NCBI GenBank assembly: GCA_024401165.1
Contig: JAKSLN010000010.1
Coordinates: 1-38,342 of the forward strand
Direction: 5' to 3'
DNA: 38,342 nucleotides
From: Bacteroidaceae bacterium
GTDB taxonomy: Bacteria > Bacteroidota > Bacteroidia > Bacteroidales > Bacteroidaceae
Part shown: piece by piece, positions 1 through 8,138 of the stretch
Layout of the letters: every line of letters begins with the position of its first letter
How positions within the stretch are numbered: position 1 is the stretch's first letter
Notes under the pieces: generated by a model
What the model was told of the DNA's origin: nothing
Seen by the model: the letters and a program-made list of their open reading frames with translations, nothing else
The model's database searches: none
Program-made: the position numbers and the translations under genes

Positions 1-1936
1 GGTCGGCAAGTCCGTAGTCGCGAAGGTTGCCGTAGCCGTAGTTGTGGTACCACTTGGAGCGGTCGGGGTGGCCGCCGCGGTTACCCACCGAGATGACAAC
101 GAAGCCAGCCTGTGCAAGGCGGTCGGTGCGCGCTGTCATGCGCGTGAAGGGGTAGTAGGTGGCCTCGACCTGAGGGCCGGGATAGACGTAGTCGATGATG
201 GGGTATACCTTGGTGCTGTCGAAGTTGAAGGGTTTGTAGAGCGTGCCCCAAAGGTCGGTGACGCCGTCGGCTGCCTTGACCTTGAAGACCTCGGGGTACT
301 GATAACCGTTGGCAAGGAGCTGACTCATGTCGGCCTCTTCGAGATCCATGACCTTGCTGCCCGTGGAGCTGTAAAGGGCCGTCTTGGGCTGGCAGTCTAC
401 GCGGCTGTAGTTGTCGACGAAGAATTGCATCTTGTCGTCCATGTAAGGTTCGTGGAAGTAGGTGCCCTGGGTGATCTCCTTGGGCGTGCCACCGGACAGG
501 CCTACCTTGTAGAAATGCTGGTAGTAGGGGTTCTCGTCGGGGGTGTAGCCGTTGGCGGTGAAGTAGACGGTGCGTGTCTTCTCGTCGACTTTGAGGATGT
601 TCATGACGTGGTAGGCTCCCTCGGTAATCTTGTTCTTGAGCTTGCCATCGCCGTCGTAGAGGTAGAGGTGTGCCCAGCCCGAACGCTCGCTCCACTGGAT
701 GAGCTCGGTGCCGCCGTTGATGACGGAGAGGGGGCGCGTCTCCTGGTAGGTGTTCATGCGCTCCTGAATGAGTGTGCGAAGGGTGTCCTCGCCCAGCACG
801 TACTTGCAGACGTCGATGCGATGCAGGTCGCGGCTGCTGCGGGTGAGGAAGAACTGGCTGTTGGTGCCTGCCCAGATGATGCTTTGCTCGTGGAGGTCGC
901 GCTGGCGCTGTTCGCGTGGCTTGCGTACGAGCTCGAGGCTTTGATCCTTGAATGCTCCGGTGTTGACCTCCTTGTAGGTGTTGTTCTCCATGTCGAAGAC
1001 GTAGAGGTGCTCTTGGGGAATGTCCTTCTCGCCGGGCATGGTGTATTTGTAGGTCTCGAGCGTGGGGCGCGGACTGGCCATGGAGTTGACAACCCAGAGT
1101 TCCTTGACCTTACGCTCGTCGCTGAGTGTCACGATGAAGTGCTTGGAGTCGGGGCTCCACATTCCCCAAACGCCCTTGCGCTTGCCATTGGCCAGAGTGT
1201 CGGTGTTGAGGTAACTGTAGGGCGAGGCGAATCCGAAGTCCTTCTGCCCAAAGGTGGTGAGCTGGGTCTCGACGATGGTGCTGTCCAACCCCTTGTCCTT
1301 CTTGTCCTTCTCCTTCATCTCGTTGTCCTTGATGCGCTCGTAGTCCTCGCGCGACATGCGGTAGAGGTTGAAGTCCTTGGCGAAGACGACGGTCTTGCCG
1401 TCGGGCGAGATGTTGGCCCAGCTGGGATACTCCTGTGCCTTCCACTTGTCGGCAATGCGGGTAAGCTGCTGAGTGGAAGGGTTGTAGGAGAAGTAGAAGC
1501 GCTCCTTGCCCTTGGTGGGCTTGTAGGCAGAGAGGGTGTCGGGCACGATGTCGTTCTGAGTGTCGACGTAGAATTGGAAGGTGCCGTCGGTCTGCGCCTC
1601 AAGACCACGGATGGGAAGATGGTCGGCCACAATAGGGTCGTGGGTTATCTCGGAGAGCTGAGCGGCCAGCCATTCGCGGTCGAAGAGCGGCTTCTTGCTC
1701 TTGCTGGCAGGGTTGACAAGGTACCAAGACGTGCCTTGGCTGGTTTTGTATGTGTACCAGAACTGGTTACCGTCGGGTGTCCAGTGAGGGTCGACGGTGG
1801 TAGAGAACAGCATGTTCTGCAACTTATCGGATGTAAACTTACGTGCCTGATTGTAGTCGGCCTCGTAGTCGTAGGTCTGGGCCTTGATGGTCTGTGAAAG
1901 CAGGGCGGTGGCCACAAATAGGAGTATTTTTTTCAT
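1..1936 (-). CDS. S9 family peptidase, dipeptidyl-peptidase IV-like, 3' end outside window
   Basis: Reading the minus strand from the ATG at 1936 gives about 645 codons open to the window edge. The product starts with a signal peptide (MKKILLFVATALLSQTIKAQ), so it should act in the periplasm or at the cell surface. The following several hundred residues fit a DPP IV N-terminal beta-propeller. The last visible part (YPIIDYVYPGP, then VVISVGNRGGHPDRSKWYHN and YGNLRDYGLAD) is the beginning of the alpha/beta hydrolase domain of family S9. The nucleophile motif GxSxG and the Asp and His lie beyond position 1, so catalysis cannot be confirmed. Such enzymes remove dipeptides, often X-Pro, from peptides, which fits peptide use in Bacteroidales. 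It begins 38 bases after the yifB stop and is probably the last visible gene of a four-gene operon. Exact substrate preference is not readable. Confidence 0.9.
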   Translation of the reverse strand, partial: MKKILLFVATALLSQTIKAQTYDYEADYNQARKFTSDKLQNMLFSTTVDPHWTPDGNQFWYTYKTSQGTSWYLVNPASKSKKPLFDREWLAAQLSEITHDPIVADHLPIRGLEAQTDGTFQFYVDTQNDIVPDTLSAYKPTKGKERFYFSYNPSTQQLTRIADKWKAQEYPSWANISPDGKTVVFAKDFNLYRMSREDYERIKDNEMKEKDKKDKGLDSTIVETQLTTFGQKDFGFASPYSYLNTDTLANGKRKGVWGMWSPDSKHFIVTLSDERKVKELWVVNSMASPRPTLETYKYTMPGEKDIPQEHLYVFDMENNTYKEVNTGAFKDQSLELVRKPREQRQRDLHEQSIIWAGTNSQFFLTRSSRDLHRIDVCKYVLGEDTLRTLIQERMNTYQETRPLSVINGGTELIQWSERSGWAHLYLYDGDGKLKNKITEGAYHVMNILKVDEKTRTVYFTANGYTPDENPYYQHFYKVGLSGGTPKEITQGTYFHEPYMDDKMQFFVDNYSRVDCQPKTALYSSTGSKVMDLEEADMSQLLANGYQYPEVFKVKAADGVTDLWGTLYKPFNFDSTKVYPIIDYVYPGPQVEATYYPFTRMTARTDRLAQAGFVVISVGNRGGHPDRSKWYHNYGYGNLRDYGLAD

Positions 1937-1974
1937 TGTAGGGAAGTTTCGTTTTTAGTGAAGTTATGGTGAAG

Positions 1975-3513
1975 TTACTCTCCCCAGCTGCTGCGATCCA
2001 TGTTGCGGTATCCAACGGCTTCGGCAATGTGGTTGCCTTGTATGTTCGGTGAGCCTTCGAGGTCGGCGATGGTGCGGGCCACGCGAAGGATGCGGTCGTA
2101 GGCACGGGCAGAGAGCTGGAAGCGGTTCATGGCCTGGCGGAGCAGCTCAGCGTCGGCGGGTGAGGGTGTGGCAAACTCTCGCATCAGAGCGGGCGTCATT
2201 TGTGCGTTACAGTGTATGCCTTTGTAGTCCTTGTATCTTTCCTCCTGAATTTTACGGGCGGCAATGACACGCTCACGAATGGAGGCGCTACTTTCGCCAG
2301 GAGCAGACTGATGGAGCTGCTCGAAAGTGAGCGGAACGACCTCAATCTGGAGGTCGAAGCGATCCATCAAAGGCCCGGAGATGCGATTCATGTACTTGGT
2401 GATCTGACCGGGTGTGCAGACGCAATGCTTGAGGGGGTGGTTGTAGTAGCCGCATGGGCATGGGTTCATGGCGGCCACGAACATGAAGTTGCAAGGGTAG
2501 GTGATGCTGTACTTAGTTCGCGCAATACTGATGACGCGGTCCTCAAGGGGTTGGCGTAGCAGTTCGAGTACATTTCTGTTGAACTCGGCCAGCTCGTCTG
2601 CAAATAATACTCCGTTATGGGCAAGGCTTATCTCGCCGGGTTGTGGATTGATTCCTCCTCCGACCAGGGCAGCCTGAGAGATGGTGTGGTGGGGACTGCG
2701 GAAGGGACGTGTAGCAATGAGCGACGTGTCGCTTTTCAGACATCCCGAGATGGAGTGTATCTGCGTTGTTTCCAGACTTTCCGAAAGTGATAGGGGGGGG
2801 AGGATGCTGGGCAGTCGCTTGGCTAGCATGCTCTTGCCGCTACCCGGGGCACCGACCATGACGACGTTGTGGCCTCCGGCTGCTGCAACTTCAAGTGCGC
2901 GTTTGACAAACTCTTGTCCTTTGACGTCGGCAAAGTCGTAGTCGAAATGCGATTGATGGTCATAGAATTCCTTGCGCGTATCAATCTCGGTGGGCTGAAG
3001 CATGCTTCCTCCGTTCAGGACGTCAACGACTTCGTTCAGGTTGTGTGCACCATAGACTTTGAGACGGTTGACAACGGCGGCCTCGCGCACATTTTGAACA
3101 GGTACGATAAGGCGTTCAAAGCCCATCTCACGCGCTTTGATGGCGATGGGAAGCGCTCCGCGGATGGGTTGGAGTGAACCGTCAAGACTCAGTTCGCCTA
3201 CCATCATCGTAGTAGGCAGTAACTGGGGACTGACGCTGCCTTCTGCCGTCATCAGGCCGATGGCCATGGGGAGGTCGTATCCGCTACCTTCTTTCTTGAC
3301 GTCGGCAGGCGCCATGTTGATGGTGACTTGGCGCAAAGGCATGCTGTATCCACTGTTCTGGACAGCTGCCATGATTCGTTCGTGGCTTTCCTTGACGGCG
3401 TTGTCAGGTAGTCCAACCAAAACGAAACGCACGCCGGCCACGACGTTCACCTCGACTGTGACGGCAATGGCCTCAAGTCCCTGTACGGCGGAGCTATTGA
3501 CTTTGACGAGCAT
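1975..3513 (-). CDS. yifB: YifB/ComM family Mg-chelatase-like AAA ATPase
   Basis: The 512-residue protein has the full layout of the YifB/ComM family: an N-terminal Lon-protease-like S5 fold (residues 1-170), a Mg-chelatase-type AAA+ core with Walker A GAPGSGKS (221-228) and Walker B VLFADELA (about 302-309), and a C-terminal Mg-chelatase-associated helical domain. Cysteines 352, 354, 364 and 366, in NPCPCGYY and HCVCTPGQ, are the family's characteristic cysteine pairs. The length is normal for the family. In naturally transformable Gammaproteobacteria ComM is a hexameric helicase that promotes branch migration during DNA integration. The role in Bacteroidetes is not established, so DNA recombination is an inference from the family. 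It sits 36 bases after the thioredoxin-fold lipoprotein gene and is likely co-transcribed with it. No defect is visible. Confidence 0.95.
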   Translation of the reverse strand: MLVKVNSSAVQGLEAIAVTVEVNVVAGVRFVLVGLPDNAVKESHERIMAAVQNSGYSMPLRQVTINMAPADVKKEGSGYDLPMAIGLMTAEGSVSPQLLPTTMMVGELSLDGSLQPIRGALPIAIKAREMGFERLIVPVQNVREAAVVNRLKVYGAHNLNEVVDVLNGGSMLQPTEIDTRKEFYDHQSHFDYDFADVKGQEFVKRALEVAAAGGHNVVMVGAPGSGKSMLAKRLPSILPPLSLSESLETTQIHSISGCLKSDTSLIATRPFRSPHHTISQAALVGGGINPQPGEISLAHNGVLFADELAEFNRNVLELLRQPLEDRVISIARTKYSITYPCNFMFVAAMNPCPCGYYNHPLKHCVCTPGQITKYMNRISGPLMDRFDLQIEVVPLTFEQLHQSAPGESSASIRERVIAARKIQEERYKDYKGIHCNAQMTPALMREFATPSPADAELLRQAMNRFQLSARAYDRILRVARTIADLEGSPNIQGNHIAEAVGYRNMDRSSWGE

Positions 3514-3549
3514 GTTCTCTTATTTATTGGTGTTTAAGGTTCATCTTTG

Positions 3550-4605
3550 TTACTTGGCAGTTAGTGCCTTTCGCACGTCCTTTGCCTCCTTGCAGACTGT
3601 GAGGATTTTGCCGTTCTTGTCAATGGCTACGATGAGCGGAAGTGTGCGGACACCTAGTTGGCTGGCCAAGGGACTGCTGAAACCTTGCAAATCGCAGTAG
3701 GTCGGAATGTCCTTGGCATCTTCACTCTTGTTGATGCGAAGGGTGACTGAGTCTACGTCAAGGCTGTATCCCAACAACTCGACTTCTGTCGCCTTCGTGC
3801 CATCGGCGGGGTGTGCCAGTTCTTTCTTCATGTCTGCCAAGGTCTTGTGCAGATAGGCAACGCTTCCCTGCCATCCTGCCCAAAAGTAGAGGACGAGGTT
3901 CTTGCCTTTGTATTTACCGAGGGTGTGGTGGACGGAGTCGCCAGTTATGATGTCGAAGTCGGGCATCTTGTTGCCTTTGCGCAGCGTGTAACGTTGCTGT
4001 ATCTGGCCTCCAAGCGTTGCAACTTCGGGGTCTTGAGGAAGTGCATCCTGGATGACTTGATAGAGCGTGTTGATGCTGTCGGCATCAACATCCTTTGCCA
4101 AGATGAAAAACTGACTAAGGAGGTATTGGGAGACGGCGCTGGTTGGGTTTTGGCGTATGAGACGTGCAGCAGACTGTCGAAGTTTTGTAGTGTCGTTAGG
4201 CGCGTTCTGGAGTCGGAACTGTGTGTAGAGTTCGTTTTCTGCATTGCCTTCAACCTTTACGTTCCACAGACCCTCTCCGCTTTCTTTGATGCGGATGTCG
4301 TCACCGCTATGTCCCCAGATGGTCAGCGTGGAATTGTCGGGGTAGACGATATAATAGGTGGCATCTTCACTCAGATCACAGGTGTATTCGAAGTCGCCAG
4401 CCAGGATGTGTAGTGTGTCGAGACGGTTCAGCCCTCCGTCGGGACTGACGATTAGGAAGTCGGCACCTTGCTTGAAGGAATCATACGTTCCTCGTATGCG
4501 AAATTGTCCCTCCGCCACTCCACATGCAGAGAGCAAAAGCCCCATCCCTAAAATAGGGAGGAGCTTTTGTAAGGTTGCCTTTATGCGAATGAATGGTCTG
4601 TTCAT
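3550..4605 (-). CDS. Thioredoxin-fold lipoprotein without redox cysteines
   Basis: This 351-residue protein has a lipoprotein signal ending LLLSAC (Cys28). An N-terminal beta-rich region (about 30-130) resembles the DUF4369 domain that precedes thioredoxin domains in many Bacteroidetes proteins, and a helical middle follows. The thioredoxin/AhpC-like domain starts near residue 210 with MPDFDIITGDSV. The active-site position reads WAGWQGS (242-248) where the family has WxxWCxxC, so both catalytic cysteines are gone. The cis-Pro loop (VRTLPLIVAID, Pro323) is kept. The fold therefore looks intact but thiol-disulfide exchange is not expected. A binding or scaffold role at the outer membrane or periplasm is an inference. 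It lies 24 bases after the TPR lipoprotein gene and before yifB, in a likely operon. Confidence 0.82.
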   Translation of the reverse strand: MNRPFIRIKATLQKLLPILGMGLLLSACGVAEGQFRIRGTYDSFKQGADFLIVSPDGGLNRLDTLHILAGDFEYTCDLSEDATYYIVYPDNSTLTIWGHSGDDIRIKESGEGLWNVKVEGNAENELYTQFRLQNAPNDTTKLRQSAARLIRQNPTSAVSQYLLSQFFILAKDVDADSINTLYQVIQDALPQDPEVATLGGQIQQRYTLRKGNKMPDFDIITGDSVHHTLGKYKGKNLVLYFWAGWQGSVAYLHKTLADMKKELAHPADGTKATEVELLGYSLDVDSVTLRINKSEDAKDIPTYCDLQGFSSPLASQLGVRTLPLIVAIDKNGKILTVCKEAKDVRKALTAK

Positions 4606-4629
4606 GCGCTATCGGAATTGTTTTTTGTT

Positions 4630-6321
4630 TTACTTCAGGAGGCTCTTGACGGTGCTGGCGAACTGAGCAAATTCAAGATCCTTAGCAGCGCGCTGGAGAA
4701 GTGAGGGGTCCTTCTGGATGGCAGTGCGAAGTGCGGTTGCCAGAGCATTGCTGTCGCCAGTGCGTGCAGCGAGTACTGCCTGCAGGTAAGAAGTGGTGGC
4801 GTCAGCATTCTTGATGCCAGCGATGGTCTTGGCTGCTGCAGCATAGTCTTTGTTTAGAATCTGTGCCAGCAGAGCGGTGTTGTTGTTTACGCCTGCCAGG
4901 TTGTTGGCAGCCTGGGTGTAGTTGCCTTTTGCCAGGTTCAGCGCACCCATAATCTCGTTGAAGCTGTCGCTGCCGCTACCCTTAGCCAGCAAGGTTTCTG
5001 CCTGCTGCACGTTACCCTGAGTGAGGGCGATCAGTGCCAGGTTGGTGTTAACCTGAGAAGCGTTGCTGTTGATGCTCTGTGCTTTCTGGAGGAACTGTTG
5101 AACGGCATTCATGTCGCCCTTGCTATAAGCCAACTGGGCCAGGTTGTTGTAGGCGCGATAGTCAGAGGGGAAGAGTTGAGCGGTCTTCTGGTACCAAGCC
5201 TCCTTCTCGCCTTCCTTGGCGAGGCGACCTGCACCGTAGAGCATTTCCTCGACGCTGAGTTGAGAAGCATCCTTCTTGTACTGGTCAACGATCTGCTCGT
5301 CGCTACGGCCAATTACGTCGTAGTTGACGATGAGACGTGCACGGCGCAACTCGGGCATGATACCCTCCTTGATGTCGGTGTAGATGGCGCTCATGTTGCT
5401 GATCTGGCGCTCACGCTCCTCGGGATCATCATACATTGAAAGTACGCGCAGAATGATCTCTTTGTCCTGAAGGTTGCTCTGACTGATGAGTTGCTGGAAT
5501 CCTTCCCAGTCCTCAGCTGTGTACTTCGTATTGATGTCAGCTGCCATCTTGATCTTCTTCAGCTCCTTCTTCATGTAGTCGGCGCTGACATTCTGGCGCT
5601 TCTCAGCAAGCTTCTCGTTGAAGGTGAACTTACCATCGGGTGAAGCGTAGGCGCTTACCTCAATGCTCTCGAGAGCACGAGTCTCCTCGTTGTCGTTGAT
5701 CTCCTTCAGAACATTAACGAGATCCTTGATGCTAAGACTTTTGAGTTCGCTGGTGCGGATGTTTGCCTGGGCGATGAGGAACTTGATGCTAGCCTCCTGC
5801 TTCTGGGCGATTACGCGCTGATAGGCATCGGGGGCGATGGAAGCGTTGGCTGTCTTGAGGCAGTTGCCCAGCATGGCGCTTGTGCCAACAACACCATAAC
5901 CTACCTTAACTTCGGGGATGCTTACCTTCTTCTTGCCTAACTTTGCGTCAAACTGGAGGTAAAGGTCGCTCTGGAGCATGTCCTCGGTGAAACCCCAGGT
6001 GCTCTTCATCGTGTAGTTGCCTCCCACCTTATACTGAATGGTGGTAGCATTGCCCTCAACCTTCTCACCTTGGAAAGTTGCACTCTGACCCTGAGCCTCA
6101 CCGCCTTCATATTTCAGTACGGGAGTTACGGTAACAACAGCCTTTTTCTTCAGGTACTTAGCGGGGAAGGTCCCGTTGATAGTTGCGGGCACCTGACCGG
6201 CAACTGCCTCCAATGGAGTGGGATTAACGGTAAAATTGTCGGCCGAAAGAGGACCTAATTTGGAGCAACTGGTCAGCACGAGTGCGCCACTTGCAGCTAG
6301 CATAAGAATGTTCTTTTTCAT
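4630..6321 (-). CDS. TPR-containing lipoprotein with OmpA-like region
   Basis: The 563-residue product has a lipoprotein signal (LVLTSC, Cys19). The N-terminal 180 residues are beta-rich. Residues about 190-270 contain IEVSAYASPDG, NEKLAEKRQ and a following amphipathic helix, which resembles the OmpA C-terminal peptidoglycan-binding fold. From about residue 370 to the end there are tetratricopeptide-type helix pairs, for example YRAYNNLAQLAYSKGDMNAV. Proteins of this layout are widespread in Bacteroidales and are thought to sit in the periplasm attached to the outer membrane, but I know of no defined function. A TATCTTTG -7 box lies 45 bases upstream, so it is probably the first gene of the operon that continues through the thioredoxin-like lipoprotein, yifB and the S9 peptidase. 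Confidence 0.85.
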   Translation of the reverse strand: MKKNILMLAASGALVLTSCSKLGPLSADNFTVNPTPLEAVAGQVPATINGTFPAKYLKKKAVVTVTPVLKYEGGEAQGQSATFQGEKVEGNATTIQYKVGGNYTMKSTWGFTEDMLQSDLYLQFDAKLGKKKVSIPEVKVGYGVVGTSAMLGNCLKTANASIAPDAYQRVIAQKQEASIKFLIAQANIRTSELKSLSIKDLVNVLKEINDNEETRALESIEVSAYASPDGKFTFNEKLAEKRQNVSADYMKKELKKIKMAADINTKYTAEDWEGFQQLISQSNLQDKEIILRVLSMYDDPEERERQISNMSAIYTDIKEGIMPELRRARLIVNYDVIGRSDEQIVDQYKKDASQLSVEEMLYGAGRLAKEGEKEAWYQKTAQLFPSDYRAYNNLAQLAYSKGDMNAVQQFLQKAQSINSNASQVNTNLALIALTQGNVQQAETLLAKGSGSDSFNEIMGALNLAKGNYTQAANNLAGVNNNTALLAQILNKDYAAAAKTIAGIKNADATTSYLQAVLAARTGDSNALATALRTAIQKDPSLLQRAAKDLEFAQFASTVKSLLK

Positions 6322-6365
6322 AATTTTGTTCTATATTGTTTTACTTGTATTCTCTTTAGAGAATG

Positions 6366-6373
6366 CAAAGATA
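6366..6373 (-). promoter_or_regulatory. Bacteroidetes -7 box before the TPR lipoprotein gene
   Basis: The plus strand reads CAAAGATA, so the minus strand carries TATCTTTG, a match to the Bacteroidetes -7 consensus TAnnTTTG, 45 bases before the start codon. No clean TTTG -33 box is visible at the expected distance, so the call rests on the -7 element and its position. Confidence 0.55.
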
Positions 6374-6437
6374 CGGAATTTAATTCACAATTCATAATCT
6401 GCAATTCACAAATTGCTGCAAAGTGATTTTTTTTATT

Positions 6438-7136
6438 TTATTTAAGAAACTTGACAACTTGATCGGCAATCGCTTTCATGCCTGCAATGCTGGGGTGACC
6501 GCCTTGCTTGTCGATGTCGTGGAGATCAAGGCACGGAACGTCGTAGTGCTTGCAGATAGTATGTACCGACTCGTTGATCTCCTCCTTGAGCTCGCTGTTG
6601 AGCATGAAAACGATGCGGGCAGTAGGATAGTTTGCCTTCAGATCATAAAGGAGCTTAGCCATGGCAGGACGGAAGGAGTATAATTCCTTGTTTGTCCAGT
6701 TTCCGTAGACGTATTCACCGATGGGAGCGCCTGCCCATGAGTCGTTGGTTGCTCCACACACAAGGATGAGGTCGGGGTTGCCCAGTTTATTGCTGCGGGT
6801 GATGAAAGCACGGTCGGTGTAGTCCTCCTTGCGATAACCCGTGTAGCATATCGTTGATCCGGAGTATGCGTTGTTTAACTCCAGTTTTGCCTTCATTCGC
6901 TCGACGACTTGCCACCACCAGGTTTGTTCCACCTGGTGCACGTCGTTTTGCTTTTGTGCCCAGCGGCTTTCGATGGGGTAGTACCAAATCAGGTTGGTGT
7001 CAGGAGTCAGGTAGCCCTCAAATGTTGAGTAACTGTCGCCCAGAATGCTGATGCGAAGTGTGTCGTTGGTGGATTTTTGTTTACCAAAAGATGTTAAGGC
7101 TGCAAGTAGGGCGAAGAGGAAGAATAGTTTTCTCAT
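6438..7136 (-). CDS. Secreted SGNH/GDSL hydrolase
   Basis: The 232-residue protein starts with a signal-like hydrophobic segment (MRKLFFLFALLAALTSF). Block I is ILGDSYSTFEGY with the nucleophile Ser35, block II glycine is in AYSGST (near residue 93), block III is CGATNDSW with Asn131, and block V is GGHPSIAG with His214. These are the SGNH hydrolase signatures, and the GDSYSTFEGY variety is common in Bacteroidales. Esterase activity on acylated carbohydrate or lipid is the likely reaction; the substrate is unknown. The usual Asp three residues before the His is Gln211 here, although Asp209 lies close by, so the triad may be atypical. It is separated from the downstream TPR gene by 116 bases that contain a promoter box, so it may be its own transcription unit. 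Confidence 0.88.
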   Translation of the reverse strand: MRKLFFLFALLAALTSFGKQKSTNDTLRISILGDSYSTFEGYLTPDTNLIWYYPIESRWAQKQNDVHQVEQTWWWQVVERMKAKLELNNAYSGSTICYTGYRKEDYTDRAFITRSNKLGNPDLILVCGATNDSWAGAPIGEYVYGNWTNKELYSFRPAMAKLLYDLKANYPTARIVFMLNSELKEEINESVHTICKHYDVPCLDLHDIDKQGGHPSIAGMKAIADQVVKFLK

Positions 7137-7191
7137 AGTAGTGTACTTTGTTGGACTTTAGTTAATTTTACAGTTAGGTGCGGATTGATAG

Positions 7192-7213
7192 CTACTCAGG
7201 TATCAAAAGCGGT
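7192..7213 (-). repeat. Dispersed short repeat, copy 1
   Basis: On the minus strand this reads ACCG followed by CTTTTGATACCTGAGTAG. The same 22 bases with a single A/G change occur on the plus strand at 37378-37399, and the end of the motif (CTGAGTAGTTAC) recurs near 7338-7349. All copies are intergenic. Confidence 0.7.
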
Positions 7214-7431
7214 GTCTTAATTTATAACCAAAAGCTTGCAAAAACCTGCAAAAACACTCTATTTTTATAAGTTAACTATGGTAAGAGAGAAAGTTTTTGT
7301 CCGATTTTGTCCGTTTTTGGTTAAAATCCCAGCATATCTGAGTAGTTACGCGGGTTGTTTTTCTTCGGTTGTAATAGGTGCAAAATGTTTTTCGTCAGTT
7401 GTTGCATGCTCTGAATGTTTATTCCGGCAAA

Positions 7432-7490
7432 GGAGGAATCTCTGTCCAATCCTGCTATGAAAGGGAGTAAGGTTGGGCTGAGATCCCTCC
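7432..7490 (-). other. Potential structured RNA 3' of the V-ATPase operon
   Basis: In RNA of the minus strand the outer arms GGAGGGAUCUC and GAGAUUCCUCC can form an 11-pair stem with a single G-U pair. An inner CCCAACC/GGAUUGG helix with a bulge is also possible. It lies about 75 bases beyond the K stop codon on the operon's strand. Only a short U run follows, so it is not a textbook intrinsic terminator; an mRNA 3' end stabiliser is an alternative. Confidence 0.35.
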
Positions 7491-7503
7491 TGTGTCGGGA
7501 TAG

Positions 7504-7526
7504 CATTGCTGTTTAGATTAGCAATG
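7504..7526 (-). terminator. Stem-loop after V-ATPase K, weak terminator candidate
   Basis: CATTGCT and AGCAATG form a perfect 7-bp stem with a 9-base loop, 37 bases after the K stop codon. There is no clear U tract on the minus strand, so it may only be part of a 3' structure with the neighbouring long hairpin. Confidence 0.3.
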
Positions 7527-7563
7527 TCTTTAACTTCCAGAATTCAGTTTGCTTGCAGACAGA

Positions 7564-8007
<444 letters not shown>

Positions 8008-8022
8008 TTAATTGTTGTTTTT

Positions 8023-8125
8023 TTTCGATAATTCGAGGTTTCGATAATTCGATAATTCGAGGTTTCGATATTACGATATTTCGAGGTTTCGATATCTCGA
8101 GGTTTCGATGGTCTCGATATTTCGA
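8023..8125. repeat. TCGATA minisatellite between V-ATPase I and K
   Basis: Five consecutive units start with TTTCGATA. The pattern is TTTCGATAnnTCGAGG in 16-base units, with two 24-base units that carry an extra eight bases, and a last diverged unit of about 23 bases. It fills most of the space between the I stop and the K start within one operon. Confidence 0.85.
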
Positions 8126-8138
8126 CTATTTGATGTTG

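Larger units (their letters stand above)
7137..7563. other. 427-base gene-free stretch between SGNH hydrolase and V-ATPase K
   Basis: I see no convincing gene here; the short open frames lack family signatures and sensible starts. It holds one copy of a short dispersed repeat (7192-7213), a partial copy of it (about 7335-7349), a potential long hairpin (7432-7490) and a shorter stem-loop (7504-7526), the last two just downstream of the V-ATPase K stop codon. Confidence 0.6.

Noticed and set aside
44-1897. 617-codon open frame on the plus strand opposite the S9 peptidase
   Set aside because: The minus strand encodes a clear DPP IV-like protein with signal peptide. The plus frame is low-complexity Val/Leu/Gly/Asp and arises from the biased third codon positions of the true gene.
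7137-7563. tRNA or known riboswitch in the gap before V-ATPase K
   Set aside because: Hairpins are present, but no cloverleaf, T-loop sequence or familiar riboswitch core could be seen.
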